A stretch of DNA of 64,000 bases, taken from contig NZ_SSDJ01000092.1 of assembly GCF_004794465.1 (NCBI RefSeq), positions 1 through 64,000 of the forward strand, read 5' to 3'. The notes beneath the pieces were generated by a model that did no database searches, was not told the DNA's origin, and saw only the letters and a program-made list of their open reading frames with translations. How positions within the stretch are numbered: position 1 is the stretch's first letter; each line of letters starts with the position of its first letter. A program made the position numbers and the translations under genes. The stretch comes from Microbacterium sp. K24 (GTDB taxonomy: Bacteria > Actinomycetota > Actinomycetes > Actinomycetales > Microbacteriaceae). Below are positions 32,784 to 41,628 of this stretch, piece by piece.

Positions 32784-33232
32784 CCGGGTCTCGCCGCAGC
32801 AACTTCTGCGGCCATCCGCACCTTCTGCGGCCCGGATCGGGGGATCCGGGCCGCAGAACTTCGAGATGGCCGCAGAACGTGCCGGTCGCAGCAGCACCGG
32901 CATCCACACCGCGTCGGCATCCGCTGGCCTCGGGATCCGGGCCTCACTTCGCAGGTCGAGAACACGGATGCAGGTCGAGACGCGCGTTCCGGGCCTGCAT
33001 CTGAGAAATCGACCTGCAGGTGTGTCGATGGACGACCGATGCGGGTGAGAACTCCGCTGGCCCCAGCATCCGACATCCCCTCATCCCGGCATCCACACCC
33101 CCATTCGGCACCCGCATCCGCACCCGCCCTCCCGCGGCATCCGGTACATCCGTCGGGCGAAAGCACGGATGCAGGTCCAGAAACGCGTTCTGGACCTGCA
33201 TCCGTGAAATGTCCCGACGACTGTGTCGGCAG
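32784..33232. repeat. Gene-free 449-nt stretch with three inverted-repeat elements
   Basis: No credible gene. First element: nested arms TTCTGCGGCCATC (32804-32816) with 32865-32877, and TTCTGCGGCCCGGATC (32823-32838) with 32843-32858, all perfect. Second: GCAGGTCGA (32951-32959) with 33009-33017, and an inner GATGCAGG/CCTGCATC. Third: a perfect 19-bp hairpin, 33164-33182 with 33188-33206, inside CGTCGGG/CCCGACG. Elements two and three share the word CACGGATGCAGGTC with a copy at 36.8 kb. The remaining bases are low-complexity GC-rich sequence. Confidence 0.7.
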
Positions 33233-34540
33233 CTACCCGATCAGGGTCAGGAACAGCCGCACCGAGAGCGCCAGCACAGCCACGAGCCCGATGATGCCCG
33301 CCGCGTTCTGCCACCAGGTGTTGCGCATGTCGCCCATGAGCTTCACGCGGTTGGCCATCAGGATGATCAGCGCCGCGAGCACGGGGGCGACGAAGACGGT
33401 CAGCGCCTGGGCGATGACGATCAGCTGCACCGGCGACTCCTGGAACGTGATCGTGACGAGGATGCCGAAGGCCAGGATGCCGGCGCTCACGAGCTTCGCG
33501 GTGAGCGAGCTCGACGACGCGCCGCGTCCCAAGCCGTCGGACAGCATCGTGCCGCCGGCGGTCGCATTCGCGATCATCGACGAGAACGCAGCGCCGAAGA
33601 ACCCCAGCGCGAACACCGTGGAGCCGACCGGACCGGCGAGCGGCTCGAAGATGCCGGCGAGGGCGACGACGGTGGGAGCCGCCTCTCCGGTCTTGCCCAG
33701 GACGGATGCCGCGACGACGATGACCAGCGCGGTCATGATGCCGGGGGCGACGATGCCGGGGATGGTGTCGACGATCGTGACGTCGCGGTAGTCGGCCTCG
33801 GTGCGGCCGCGTTCCTTCGTGCCGTAGGCGGTGTAGAAGGCGGCGTTGATCGAGAAGTTGGTGCCGACGAGGGCGACGATCAGCAGCCACGCACCGCCGG
33901 GGAAGGTCGGCAGGAGGCCGGCGCCTGCGGCCGCCCAGTCGGGGTTCGAGATGAACGCCGAGGCGATGAATGCGATCGCCATCAGCGCGACGATCACGAC
34001 GAGCACCTTCTCGACGACGCGGTAGACGTTGCGGAGAAGCAGCAGTGCGGCGACCGCGGCGGTGCAGATGACCGTCCACATGATCGGGCTGCCGCCGAAG
34101 AGCATCGACAGCCCGAGGCCGGAGCCGACCGCGTTGCCGACCGAGAAGCAGAGAGTGATGAGGAACACGCCGATGCCGGCGAGCACACCGACCCAGCCGC
34201 CGAGGTGCTCCTTGATCGACGAGATGAGCGATGTCGGCGACTTGATGCCCAGGCGCACCGCCATGTCGGTGAGGAAGATCATCAGGATGGTCGACACCAC
34301 GATCACCCAGATGAGGGCGTACTGGTAGCCGCTTCCGGCTTGGACCGCGGTGGTCAGGTTGCCGGGGCCGAACTGCCAGGCGCCCGCGACGAACGCCGGA
34401 CCGATGAGGGCCAGGTGCTGCCAGAACGGGCGTCGTTGCTTGCGTGAGGTGACGATGTTCTTCATCGTCTCAGTGGAGACCCGCCCGTAGCCAGTGCCGG
34501 GTGTGGTCGAGGCGTGACGCGTCGTGGTGCGTTCGTTCAT
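33233..34540 (-). CDS. Nramp-superfamily transporter with non-canonical metal site
   Basis: Membrane transporter of 435 aa with about 11 helices of the Nramp/LeuT type. The helix-1 motif that is normally DPGN reads GPGN (WQFGPGNLTTAV), and helix 6, normally MPHN, reads TNFSINAAFYTAYG. The metal-binding Asp and Met are thus missing, so it may carry Mg or an organic substrate. It follows the DapA-family gene on the same strand with a 79-nt gap, both under the LacI-type site. The ATG at 34540 is chosen; a Pro-rich upstream extension does not look coding. Confidence 0.82.
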   Translation of the reverse strand: MNERTTTRHASTTPGTGYGRVSTETMKNIVTSRKQRRPFWQHLALIGPAFVAGAWQFGPGNLTTAVQAGSGYQYALIWVIVVSTILMIFLTDMAVRLGIKSPTSLISSIKEHLGGWVGVLAGIGVFLITLCFSVGNAVGSGLGLSMLFGGSPIMWTVICTAAVAALLLLRNVYRVVEKVLVVIVALMAIAFIASAFISNPDWAAAGAGLLPTFPGGAWLLIVALVGTNFSINAAFYTAYGTKERGRTEADYRDVTIVDTIPGIVAPGIMTALVIVVAASVLGKTGEAAPTVVALAGIFEPLAGPVGSTVFALGFFGAAFSSMIANATAGGTMLSDGLGRGASSSSLTAKLVSAGILAFGILVTITFQESPVQLIVIAQALTVFVAPVLAALIILMANRVKLMGDMRNTWWQNAAGIIGLVAVLALSVRLFLTLIG

Positions 34541-34619
34541 GGTCGTGTCCTTCGAGTCGTCGTTGACTGCAGGGAAGTGGGGGGCGAGGCGGTCTCGGGC
34601 GACCGCCCCGCCCTGGTCG

Positions 34620-35555
34620 TCACGCGGGGACGGTGACCTTGCCGAGCCCGGCGAGGGCGAAGGCGGCGGCGATCTCGGCATCCGCTCCGTCGGGCAGGGG
34701 GAGGAGCGGGGTGCGGACCGTGGCGTGATCGAGGATGCCGCGCTGCACGAGGCCCCACTTCAGGGCGACGGTGCCCTCCATGTGCGACCCGCGGTGGTAG
34801 ACGTTCTGCGTCACGGGGAGCAGGCGCTCGTGGATCGCGTGGGCGGCCTCGTAGTCGCGCGCCTTGCCCGCAGCGATGAGCTCGATGAGCGGCTCGGGGG
34901 CGACGTTGCCGTAGCCGACGAGCAGGCCGTCGACGTCGAACATCGTCGGCAGCAGGTACTCGTCGTGGCAGGAGAGGATCTGCAGCTCGGGGTAGGCGGC
35001 ACGCAGCGCGGGGATCTCGGTGTACCAGCGACGCATGTTGCGCACGCCGTTCTTCGTGGCGAACACGCCCTCCTGCCCGGCGATCTCGAGCTGCGTGTCG
35101 AGGTCGTACGTCGCCTTGGTGTTGTCGGGGTACTGGAAGAGGATGAGCGGCAGGCCCGACTCCTCGTAGATCTCGCGGTAGCGCGACTGCGGGGCGCCCT
35201 GCTGGTAGCCGAAGCGCAGCCAGCCGTGCGAGGGGTAGACGAGGCCGGCGGTGGCGCCGGCGTCGACGGCGGCCTTCGCCTCGAGGGCGGCGGTCTTGTT
35301 GCCCTCCTTCGTGATGCCGGCGATCACCGGGACGCGGCCATCGGTCGAGGCGACGAACGCACGGATGACGTCGAGCTGCTCCTCTTCGGTGAGGAACGTG
35401 CCCTCGCCGGCATGGCCGAGCACGACGAGGCTCTTGACCCCGTCGATCGAGCCGAGCCAGGAGCCGAGGCGCTGGATGGCGTCGTAGTCGACGGCGCCGT
35501 CCTCGGTGAACGGGGTGACGGGGGCGGGGTTGAGGCCGCGGAGGTCGAGAGTCAT
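34620..35555 (-). CDS. DapA-family (dihydrodipicolinate synthase-like) lyase
   Basis: A class I aldolase-type TIM barrel of 311 aa. The N-terminus LRGLNPAPVTPFTEDGAVDY, the Tyr in LFQYPDNTK and the Schiff-base Lys in GVFATKNGVRNM are the family's active-site features. Catabolic members act on 2-keto acid sugars, such as keto-deoxy-glucarate dehydratases or N-acetylneuraminate lyases. Being next to a transporter and a LacI regulator points to sugar-acid breakdown, not lysine synthesis. AAAGGA precedes the ATG, and the upstream region has three direct repeats likely bound by the regulator. Confidence 0.85.
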   Translation of the reverse strand: MTLDLRGLNPAPVTPFTEDGAVDYDAIQRLGSWLGSIDGVKSLVVLGHAGEGTFLTEEEQLDVIRAFVASTDGRVPVIAGITKEGNKTAALEAKAAVDAGATAGLVYPSHGWLRFGYQQGAPQSRYREIYEESGLPLILFQYPDNTKATYDLDTQLEIAGQEGVFATKNGVRNMRRWYTEIPALRAAYPELQILSCHDEYLLPTMFDVDGLLVGYGNVAPEPLIELIAAGKARDYEAAHAIHERLLPVTQNVYHRGSHMEGTVALKWGLVQRGILDHATVRTPLLPLPDGADAEIAAAFALAGLGKVTVPA

Positions 35556-35609
35556 GATCGGTCCTTTCCTTGGAGCTTCTTCGCTGGTGTTCTCGGCTTC
35601 GAGAATGTG

Positions 35610-35644
35610 GGAACGTTCGCGGGAACGTTTGCAGGAACGATTGC
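35610..35644. promoter_or_regulatory. Three 12-bp-spaced direct repeats, candidate LacI-type operators
   Basis: GGAACGTTCGC (35610), GGAACGTTTGC (35622) and GGAACGATTGC (35634) repeat at exactly 12-nt steps in the gap between the divergent DapA-like and LacI genes. The GAACGTTC core is itself a palindrome. The spacing puts adjacent sites slightly more than one helical turn apart, which favours cooperative binding. Confidence 0.6.
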
Positions 35645-35707
35645 AAGTATGATCGGGGATGCCGGGGTTGTCAACACCCCGATCCCGATTCCGTCGAGGA
35701 GGACGCC

Positions 35708-36718
35708 GTGGACGAGCAGCAGGAGAGACACGTCGTCACGCTCAAGGACGTCGCCGCGGCTTCCGGCGTGAGCATCTCGACCGTCAGCCGCGTGCTCGAC
35801 GATCGCACCCCGCCGTCGCGGTCCTCCACGGCCGAGAAGGTGCGCCGGATCGCCGACGAGCTCGGCTATCGCCGGAACATGTTCGCCTCCGGATTGCGTC
35901 GCGGTGCGACCGGCACCATCGGCGTGCTCGTGCCGCGGCTCACCGACCACGTCATGGCGCTGATGTTCGAGGCGATCGAGCGCACGGCTCGGGCCCGCGG
36001 CTCCTTCGCCGTCGTAGCGACCTGTGGCGACGATCCCGCAGAGGAGGCGCGCGCGACGGAGACGCTGCTCGACCGCAATGTCGACGGGCTCGTACTCGCG
36101 ACCGCCCGGCTCGATGACACGCTGCCCGCCTCTCTCCGGGAACGTGGGGTGCCGCACGCGCTCGTGCTGCGCACCGACGGGGTGAGCCCCTCGGCGCTCG
36201 GAGACGACGAGGCGGGCGGCTACTTCGCCGCCCGGCACCTGGTCGATCTCGGCCACCGCGAGATCGCCGTCATCACCGGACCCTGGTTCACGTCGAGTGC
36301 CCGAGACCGACTCGCCGGCGCACGTCGCGCGCTCGCCGAGGGCGGGCTGGAACTGTCGGAGGAGCGCGTGATCTCCACCGGGTACGGCATCGAGTCGGGC
36401 CACATCGCCGGTCGCTCGCTGCTCGACGGCACGGGATCCCGTCCGACGGCGATCTTCGCTGCGAACGACAATCTCGCGATCGGGGTGGTCGCGGCCGCCA
36501 CCGCTGCCGGATTGACCGTCGGACGCGACGTTTCGGTGGTCGGATACAACGACATCCCGCTGGCCGCCATGCTCCCCGTGCCGCTCACATCCGTGCGCAC
36601 GGCCTTCGATCAGATCGCCGCGAGTGCACTCGACCTGATGGGTGGGCCCGCCGGGAGCATCACCCGCGCCCTGCCGACGCTGATCCCCCGGGCGTCGACC
36701 GCGGCGCTCGGGCGCTGA
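35708..36718 (+). CDS. LacI-family transcriptional regulator
   Basis: A 336-aa repressor. The HTH and hinge are at about 8-58: TLKDVAAASGVSISTVSRVL, then RIADELGYRRNMFASGLRRG. The periplasmic-binding-like effector domain follows (IGVLVPRLTDHVMALMFEAI). GTG start with GAGGAGGAC upstream; a longer frame would run through the operator repeats. It is divergent from the DapA-like/Nramp-like operon and very likely controls it, with a sugar acid as inducer (inference). Confidence 0.92.
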   Translation: MDEQQERHVVTLKDVAAASGVSISTVSRVLDDRTPPSRSSTAEKVRRIADELGYRRNMFASGLRRGATGTIGVLVPRLTDHVMALMFEAIERTARARGSFAVVATCGDDPAEEARATETLLDRNVDGLVLATARLDDTLPASLRERGVPHALVLRTDGVSPSALGDDEAGGYFAARHLVDLGHREIAVITGPWFTSSARDRLAGARRALAEGGLELSEERVISTGYGIESGHIAGRSLLDGTGSRPTAIFAANDNLAIGVVAAATAAGLTVGRDVSVVGYNDIPLAAMLPVPLTSVRTAFDQIAASALDLMGGPAGSITRALPTLIPRASTAALGR

Positions 36719-36760
36719 CGGTTCGCGGCATCCGTCCGTTCCGGCATCCGTCCGTCCCGT

Positions 36761-36831
36761 TTGCAGGTCGAGAACACGGATGCAGGTCCAGAATCCCGAT
36801 CCGGACCTGCATCCGTGATATTCGCCTGCAG
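36761..36831. repeat. Nested inverted repeat, CACGGATGCAGGTC family
   Basis: The inner arms CACGGATGCAGGTCC (36775-36789) and 36803-36817 are perfect 15-bp complements. The outer TGCAGG/CCTGCA arms lie at 36762-36767 and 36825-36830. It shares both inner and outer words with the elements near 32.95 and 33.17 kb. It sits between the convergent LacI and epoxide hydrolase genes. Confidence 0.7.
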
Positions 36832-36850
36832 ATGAACCCGTGGCCGCCGA

Positions 36851-38017
36851 CTACCGCAGCGACCGCACGAACTCGCGCACGTCCTCGACGAGCATCTCGG
36901 GTTCCTCCATCGCGGCGAAGTGTCCGCCGCGTCCTTCGACGTCGGTCCAGCGGACGATGTTGTGCGACCGCTCCTCGGCGAAGCGCAGACCCACGTCGTG
37001 CGCGAAGACGATCACGGCGGTGGGCACGCCGGAACTCTCGGGCTCGGACCCCCAGTCACCCTGCTGCGCATAGCCGACGAAGGCAGAGCTGCCCGCCGAC
37101 GCCGTGAACCAGGAGAGGGCCGCGTTCTCGAAGACGAAGCGCTCGCCGAGGATGTCGACCGCGGACGCCTCGGCCGGGTGCGTCCACGCCTGCAGCTTGT
37201 CGAGGATCCACGCGAACTGTCCGACGGGGCTGTCGGAGAGCACCTGACCGACGAGGCCGGGCCGCGTGGACTGGATCGCGATGTAGCCGAACTCGTTCTG
37301 CATGAACTCCCGGATGCGCCGCACGCGGTCCTGCTCGAGCGGGGTCAGCGACGCGACGGTCTCGTCGTCGAGATCGCCCGCGAAGTTGCCGAGCGAGCCG
37401 TTGACGTGCACGCCGATCACGCGCTCCGGTGCGAGTCTGCCGATCTCCGGGGCGACTCCGGCGCCGACATCTCCGCCCTGCACGACGAAGCGGTCGTAGC
37501 CGAGGCGCGTCATGAGCTCGAGCATCGACGCGGCCATCTCGGCGGTTCCCCATGATGCGCCGACCAACGGTGTCGAGAATCCGAAACCGGGGAGCGAGGG
37601 GATCACGACGTCGAACGCGTCGGCCGCATCGCCGCCGTGCGCGACGGGGTCGGTGAGCGGTCCGATCAGCGCCTCGAACTCGAGGAACGACCCCGGCCAA
37701 CCGTGCAGCAGCAGGAGCGGCGTCGCCTCCGGGTGCGGGGAGCGCACGTGCACGGCATGGATGCTCTGGCCGTCGATCGGGGTGATGATCTGCGGGAGTG
37801 CGTTGAGGCGCTCCTCGGTGGCGCGCCAGTCGTGCTCGGCCCAGCGGGCGATGAGGTCCTGCAGCTCGACGGAGGGGATGCCGGTGCTGCGGTCGTCGAC
37901 CGGCAGAGGCTGCGGGAATCGGGCGTTCCGCAGCCGTGCGCGCAGGTCGTTCACGGCGGCGTCGGAGATCTCGATGCGGAAGGGCTGGACGCGAGGGTCG
38001 TTCCGGTTCGTGTTCAT
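36851..38017 (-). CDS. Epoxide hydrolase (EHN-type alpha/beta hydrolase)
   Basis: A 388-aa enzyme with an N-terminal EHN domain (PFRIEISDAAVNDLRARLRN ... HDWRATEERLNAL) and an alpha/beta-hydrolase core: the HGWPGS oxyanion motif and nucleophile Asp in VVQGGDVGAG. A Tyr-containing lid and a C-terminal GGHFAAMEEPEML with the catalytic His complete it. It opens epoxides to diols. Divergent from the WYL regulator, which probably controls it. The substrate is unknown. Confidence 0.9.
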   Translation of the reverse strand: MNTNRNDPRVQPFRIEISDAAVNDLRARLRNARFPQPLPVDDRSTGIPSVELQDLIARWAEHDWRATEERLNALPQIITPIDGQSIHAVHVRSPHPEATPLLLLHGWPGSFLEFEALIGPLTDPVAHGGDAADAFDVVIPSLPGFGFSTPLVGASWGTAEMAASMLELMTRLGYDRFVVQGGDVGAGVAPEIGRLAPERVIGVHVNGSLGNFAGDLDDETVASLTPLEQDRVRRIREFMQNEFGYIAIQSTRPGLVGQVLSDSPVGQFAWILDKLQAWTHPAEASAVDILGERFVFENAALSWFTASAGSSAFVGYAQQGDWGSEPESSGVPTAVIVFAHDVGLRFAEERSHNIVRWTDVEGRGGHFAAMEEPEMLVEDVREFVRSLR

Positions 38018-38079
38018 GACTTCACTCTCTCGATGAAAGCGGCCACAATATGTCCTGATAAGAAAAGAGGCTGGGGAGC

Positions 38080-39039
38080 ATGACCCGTACCACCGGACGC
38101 ACCCTCGAGCTCCTGTCGCTGCTGCAGGCCCGCCGCGAGTGGAGCGGGGTCGAGCTGCAGGAGCGTCTCGAGGTGAGTGCCCGCACGCTGCGGCGCGACA
38201 TCGACGACCTGCGAGAACTCGGCTACGGCATCGAGGCGACGCGCGGCCGCCACGGCGGATACCGCCTCGGTGTGGGCGCCGCCGTTCCGCCGTTGACTCT
38301 TTCGGTCGACGAGTCGGTCGCGATCGCCGTCGGGCTGCGTGCCGCCGCGACGGGCGTCGTGACGGGGATCGAGGAGGCGTCCGCCCGTGCCCTCGCCAAG
38401 TTGGAGCAGTCGCTCTCGCCGGCGACGCGACGGCAGATCGTCGAAGTCGAGCAGGCGATGGTTCCTCTCACCACTCGGCACGACGACATCGACATCGCGG
38501 TCGTCACGACGATCGCCACGGCCATCACGGAGCGGCGGCGAATGCAGGTCGACTACACGCGCCACGACGGCGAGGAGGTCCGTCGGGTCGTCGAGCCGCA
38601 CCGCGTCGTGCACACCGCCGAGCGCTGGTATCTCGTCGCGTGGGATCCGGAGCGGGAGGCCTGGCGCACCCTGCGCGTCGACCGGATGCGGCATCCGCTC
38701 ATCCTGCGCGACGAGTTCCCGCGGAAGGACATCCCCGACGAGGCGCTCCGGCGGTTCACCACCCGCAGCATCACGACCGCGCCGTACCGGTACCGCGCGC
38801 GCTTCCGCATGCACGCACCGGCCGATGTCGTGAGCCGGCACTTCGACGCGACGGTCGCGCAGGTGGTTCCCGAGACGGATGGCACCAGCATCCTCACCGC
38901 CGGCTCCGGCTCACCCGAGGAGTTCGCGCTGTACATCGGCATGTGCGGCATCGAGTTCGAGGTGCTCGACGGCGACGAGGTGCGACAGGCGATGGTCGAG
39001 GTCGCGGGTCGGCTCCTGCGGGGGGCCGGGGCGGACTGA
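38080..39039 (+). CDS. HTH-WYL (YafY-type) transcriptional regulator
   Basis: A 319-aa regulator. The N-terminal HTH-11 domain has RTLELLSLLQARREWSGVEL and ARTLRRDIDDLRELGYGIEA. The WYL domain starts near residue 145 (VDYTRHDGEEVRRVVEPHRV, then AERWYLVAWDPERE), followed by a C-terminal WCX extension. WYL domains sense ligands or nucleic acid. It is divergent from the epoxide hydrolase gene with only 62 nt between them, so a shared promoter region is likely. Confidence 0.92.
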   Translation: MTRTTGRTLELLSLLQARREWSGVELQERLEVSARTLRRDIDDLRELGYGIEATRGRHGGYRLGVGAAVPPLTLSVDESVAIAVGLRAAATGVVTGIEEASARALAKLEQSLSPATRRQIVEVEQAMVPLTTRHDDIDIAVVTTIATAITERRRMQVDYTRHDGEEVRRVVEPHRVVHTAERWYLVAWDPEREAWRTLRVDRMRHPLILRDEFPRKDIPDEALRRFTTRSITTAPYRYRARFRMHAPADVVSRHFDATVAQVVPETDGTSILTAGSGSPEEFALYIGMCGIEFEVLDGDEVRQAMVEVAGRLLRGAGAD

Positions 39040-39043
39040 CACT

Positions 39044-39102
39044 TTCGAATCGCGCACCTGGTCGCTTTTTAGCCCGAAAGGCGACCAGTTGCGCGATTCG
39101 AA
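39044..39102. terminator. Bidirectional terminator-type hairpin
   Basis: A 22-bp stem with one mismatch (39044-39065 with 39081-39102) has the loop TTTTTAGCCCGAAAG, T-rich on one side. It lies between the convergent WYL and sensor kinase genes, directly after both stop codons, so it can terminate from either side. Confidence 0.75.
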
Positions 39103-39116
39103 GGCGGAGGGGACCC

Positions 39117-40217
39117 TCAGCCCAGCGGGGCCGGATACGGATGCGGCAGCCACACCGTCACGATCAGGCCGCCCTCCGCGCGCGGGGTGAGCACGAGCGT
39201 CCCGCCGTGCGCCTGGGTGATGCGCTGAGCGATCGCGAGGCCGAGGCCGACGCCCGCGTGATCCTCGCTTCGGGTGCGCTCGGCGCCGCGCTGGAACGGC
39301 TCGGTGAGAGTCGCCACCCGGTACGCCGGCAGCACCTCGCCGGTGTTCTCGACCACCAGCGCCACCGCGTGCGGCTGCAGGTGCGTGCGCACCGCGACGG
39401 CCCCGCCGGATGGCAGGTTGTGCACGACCGCGTTGAGCACGAGGTTCGTGACGAGCTGCTGCAGCAGGGCCGACGAGCCCAGCACCGGAGCGGCGACGCC
39501 GCCCACCTCGACGGCGACCCCGCGTCGATCCGCGAGCGGCAGGAGAGCCTCGACCGCCTCTTCCGCCAGGAGCGACAGATCGACGACCTCGCGGGGGAAC
39601 GACCGACGCTCCGCGCGGCTGAGCATGAGGAGCGCCTCGGTCAGCTCGATGGCTCGCGCGTTGACTTCGTACAGGCGGGAGATCAGCGCGTCGACGTCTC
39701 GATCGGGATCGGTGCGGGCGACCTCCAGCAGCGTCTGCGAGATCGCCAGCGGAGTGCGCAGCTCGTGCGAGGCGTTCGCGGCGAACCGCTGCTGCTCGGC
39801 GACCTGCGACTCGAGCTGCTCGAGCATCGAGTCGAACACGTCGGCGAGATCGCGGAACTCGTCGCGCGGACCTTCGAGGGAGACGCGGTGCGAGAGGGAG
39901 CCCTGGGTCGCGAGCTTGGCGGCGTCGCTGATGCGATCGAGCGGCGCCAGCATCCGTCCGGCGAGCAGCCAGCCGCCGCCGAGCCCGAGCGCGATCAGCA
40001 CCACCATGACCACGCCCGCGACCGGCACGAACGCGCGCAGCAGGTCGGAGCGGTTGGGCACGAAGATGTCGGCGACGATCTGCACATCGGGCACGTAGCG
40101 CAGCAGGAACAGCCCCACCGCGGCAAGCAGCAGCACGCCCGAGAACACGACGATGCCCGCGTAGCTCAGCGTGAGCTTGAGCCGCGCACTCATCCCGCGC
40201 CGCCTAGGCATCGGCAT
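39117..40217 (-). CDS. Sensor histidine kinase
   Basis: Membrane sensor kinase of 366 aa. Two transmembrane helices (LTLSYAGIVVFSGVLLLAAV and VVMVVLIALGLGGGWLLAG) enclose a short external loop of about 40 residues. They are followed by HAMP (RMLAPLDRISDAAKLATQGS), the phospho-acceptor His in NASHELRTPLAIS, and the ATP domain (NLVLNAVVHNLPSG, HAGVGLGLAIA). It overlaps the response-regulator gene. ATG at 40193 (MSARLKL) is as likely as 40217. The small sensor loop and position before cell-wall genes suggest an envelope signal, as for VanS (inference). Confidence 0.92.
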   Translation of the reverse strand: MPMPRRRGMSARLKLTLSYAGIVVFSGVLLLAAVGLFLLRYVPDVQIVADIFVPNRSDLLRAFVPVAGVVMVVLIALGLGGGWLLAGRMLAPLDRISDAAKLATQGSLSHRVSLEGPRDEFRDLADVFDSMLEQLESQVAEQQRFAANASHELRTPLAISQTLLEVARTDPDRDVDALISRLYEVNARAIELTEALLMLSRAERRSFPREVVDLSLLAEEAVEALLPLADRRGVAVEVGGVAAPVLGSSALLQQLVTNLVLNAVVHNLPSGGAVAVRTHLQPHAVALVVENTGEVLPAYRVATLTEPFQRGAERTRSEDHAGVGLGLAIAQRITQAHGGTLVLTPRAEGGLIVTVWLPHPYPAPLG

Positions 40218-40875
40218 CCGTCTCGATGCGGTAGCCGACGCCGGGCACGGTGAGGATCAGCCACGGCTCGCCCAGGCGCTTCCGCAGCGACGACACCGTG
40301 ATGCGCACGGCGTTCGTGAACGGGTCGGCGTTCTCGTCCCACGCCCTCTCGAGCAGTTCCTCGGCGCTGACGACCCCGCCGCCCGCGTCGACCAGCACCT
40401 CGAGCACGGCGAACTGCTTGCGGGTCAGGGCGACGTAGCGGCCATCGCGGTACACCTCGCGGCGGAACGGGTCGAGGCGGAGTCCGGCGACCTCGAGCAC
40501 CGGCGGGCGAGAGCGCTGCCGGCGTCGATCCAGCGCACGCAGCCGCAGCACGAGCTCGCGCAGCTCGAACGGCTTGGTGAGGTAGTCGTCGGCGCCGATC
40601 TCGAACCCGGACGCCTTGTCGTCGAGACGATCGGCGGCGGTCAGCATGAGGATCGGGATGCCGGTGCCCGATGCCACGATCCACCGGGCGATGTCGTCGC
40701 CGGAGGGGCCGGGAACATCACGGTCGAGCACGGCGAGGTCGTAGGCGTTGATGCTCAGCAGCTCGAGGGCGGTGTCGCCGTCGCCGGCGATGTCGGCCGC
40801 GATCGCCTCCAGGCGCAGCCCATCGCGAACCGCCTCGGCGAGGTAGGGCTCGTCCTCGACGATCAGCACACGCAT
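40204..40875 (-). CDS. OmpR-family response regulator
   Basis: A 223-aa regulator: receiver domain with acidic pair E7/D8, phospho-acceptor D51 (LAVLDRDVPG) and Lys in YLTKPFEL, then a winged-helix output domain (RKQFAVLEVLVDAGGGVV ... VRITVSSLRKRLGEP). First gene of the two-component operon, overlapping the kinase gene. The ATG is divergent from the VanY-like operon, with 87 nt between them, so it probably controls it. Confidence 0.93.
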   Translation of the reverse strand: MRVLIVEDEPYLAEAVRDGLRLEAIAADIAGDGDTALELLSINAYDLAVLDRDVPGPSGDDIARWIVASGTGIPILMLTAADRLDDKASGFEIGADDYLTKPFELRELVLRLRALDRRRQRSRPPVLEVAGLRLDPFRREVYRDGRYVALTRKQFAVLEVLVDAGGGVVSAEELLERAWDENADPFTNAVRITVSSLRKRLGEPWLILTVPGVGYRIETDADA

Positions 40876-40962
40876 GGCTGCGATCCTACGCACCCGCGCA
40901 TATCGGGAGCATATGGAAAAGCGCATACGCCCCGGCAACCGGCATCCTCCTTCACTGGAGAC

Positions 40963-41628
40963 ATGAACACCCGCACCATCCCCGTCTCCCGCGGCAGCCG
41001 CCGGCGAGGACTCATCGTCGCCGCGATCGCGCTGGTCGTGATCGTGATCCTCGCCTTCGCCGTGCAGCAGTCGCTCGCCGCCGCATCCGCCGCCGTCTCG
41101 CAGCAGACGACGACGTCCGACGCCTCGGCTCCGCCGCCACCGGACCTCACCGGCTCGGTCATCGCTCCTAGCGATGCCGACGGCGTGATCCGCGACGGCG
41201 ACCAGCCGACCGTGTTCGACACCGACCGGGTCGCGATCGGCAACCTCGATCCGGCGCTGCTCGACGCCCTGCAGCGCGCGGCGAACGATGCCGCGGGCGA
41301 CGGCCTCGAGTTCCGGGTGAACAGCGGATGGCGGTCGGCCGCACTGCAGGAGCGGATGCTGCAGGACGCGATCACCCAGTACGGCTCCGAAGCGGAGGCG
41401 GCTCGCTGGGTCGCCACGCCGCAGACCTCGGCGCACGTCTCCGGCAAGGCCGTCGATCTCGGTCCGCTACCCACGCTCGACTGGCTCGCCCAGCACGGCT
41501 CGGAGTACGGCCTCTGCCAGACCTACGCGAACGAATCATGGCACTACGAGCTGCGACCGGATGCCGTCACCGACGGCTGTCCCGAGCAGTACGCCGACCC
41601 CACCGAAGACCCGAGGATGCAGCCATGA
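40963..41628 (+). CDS. VanY-like D,D-carboxypeptidase, membrane-anchored
   Basis: A 221-aa protein with one N-terminal transmembrane anchor (GLIVAAIALVVIVILAFAVQ), a Thr/Pro-rich linker and a VanY/M15 peptidase domain. The zinc residues are His and Asp of SAHVSGKAVDLGP and His of ESWHYEL. It would trim terminal D-Ala from peptidoglycan stem peptides outside the membrane. The stop overlaps the racemase ATG, and ligase follows, so cell-wall precursor recycling or remodelling under the divergent two-component system is the likely theme. Confidence 0.9.
   Translation: MNTRTIPVSRGSRRRGLIVAAIALVVIVILAFAVQQSLAAASAAVSQQTTTSDASAPPPPDLTGSVIAPSDADGVIRDGDQPTVFDTDRVAIGNLDPALLDALQRAANDAAGDGLEFRVNSGWRSAALQERMLQDAITQYGSEAEAARWVATPQTSAHVSGKAVDLGPLPTLDWLAQHGSEYGLCQTYANESWHYELRPDAVTDGCPEQYADPTEDPRMQP

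Noticed and set aside
32784-33232. Small genes in the repeat-rich gap.
   Set aside because: Open frames there only follow the palindromes and give Arg/Pro-rich products without start signals.
40204-40217. Sensor kinase and regulator as a fused gene.
   Set aside because: They are in different frames with separate stop and start codons and overlap by a few bases only.
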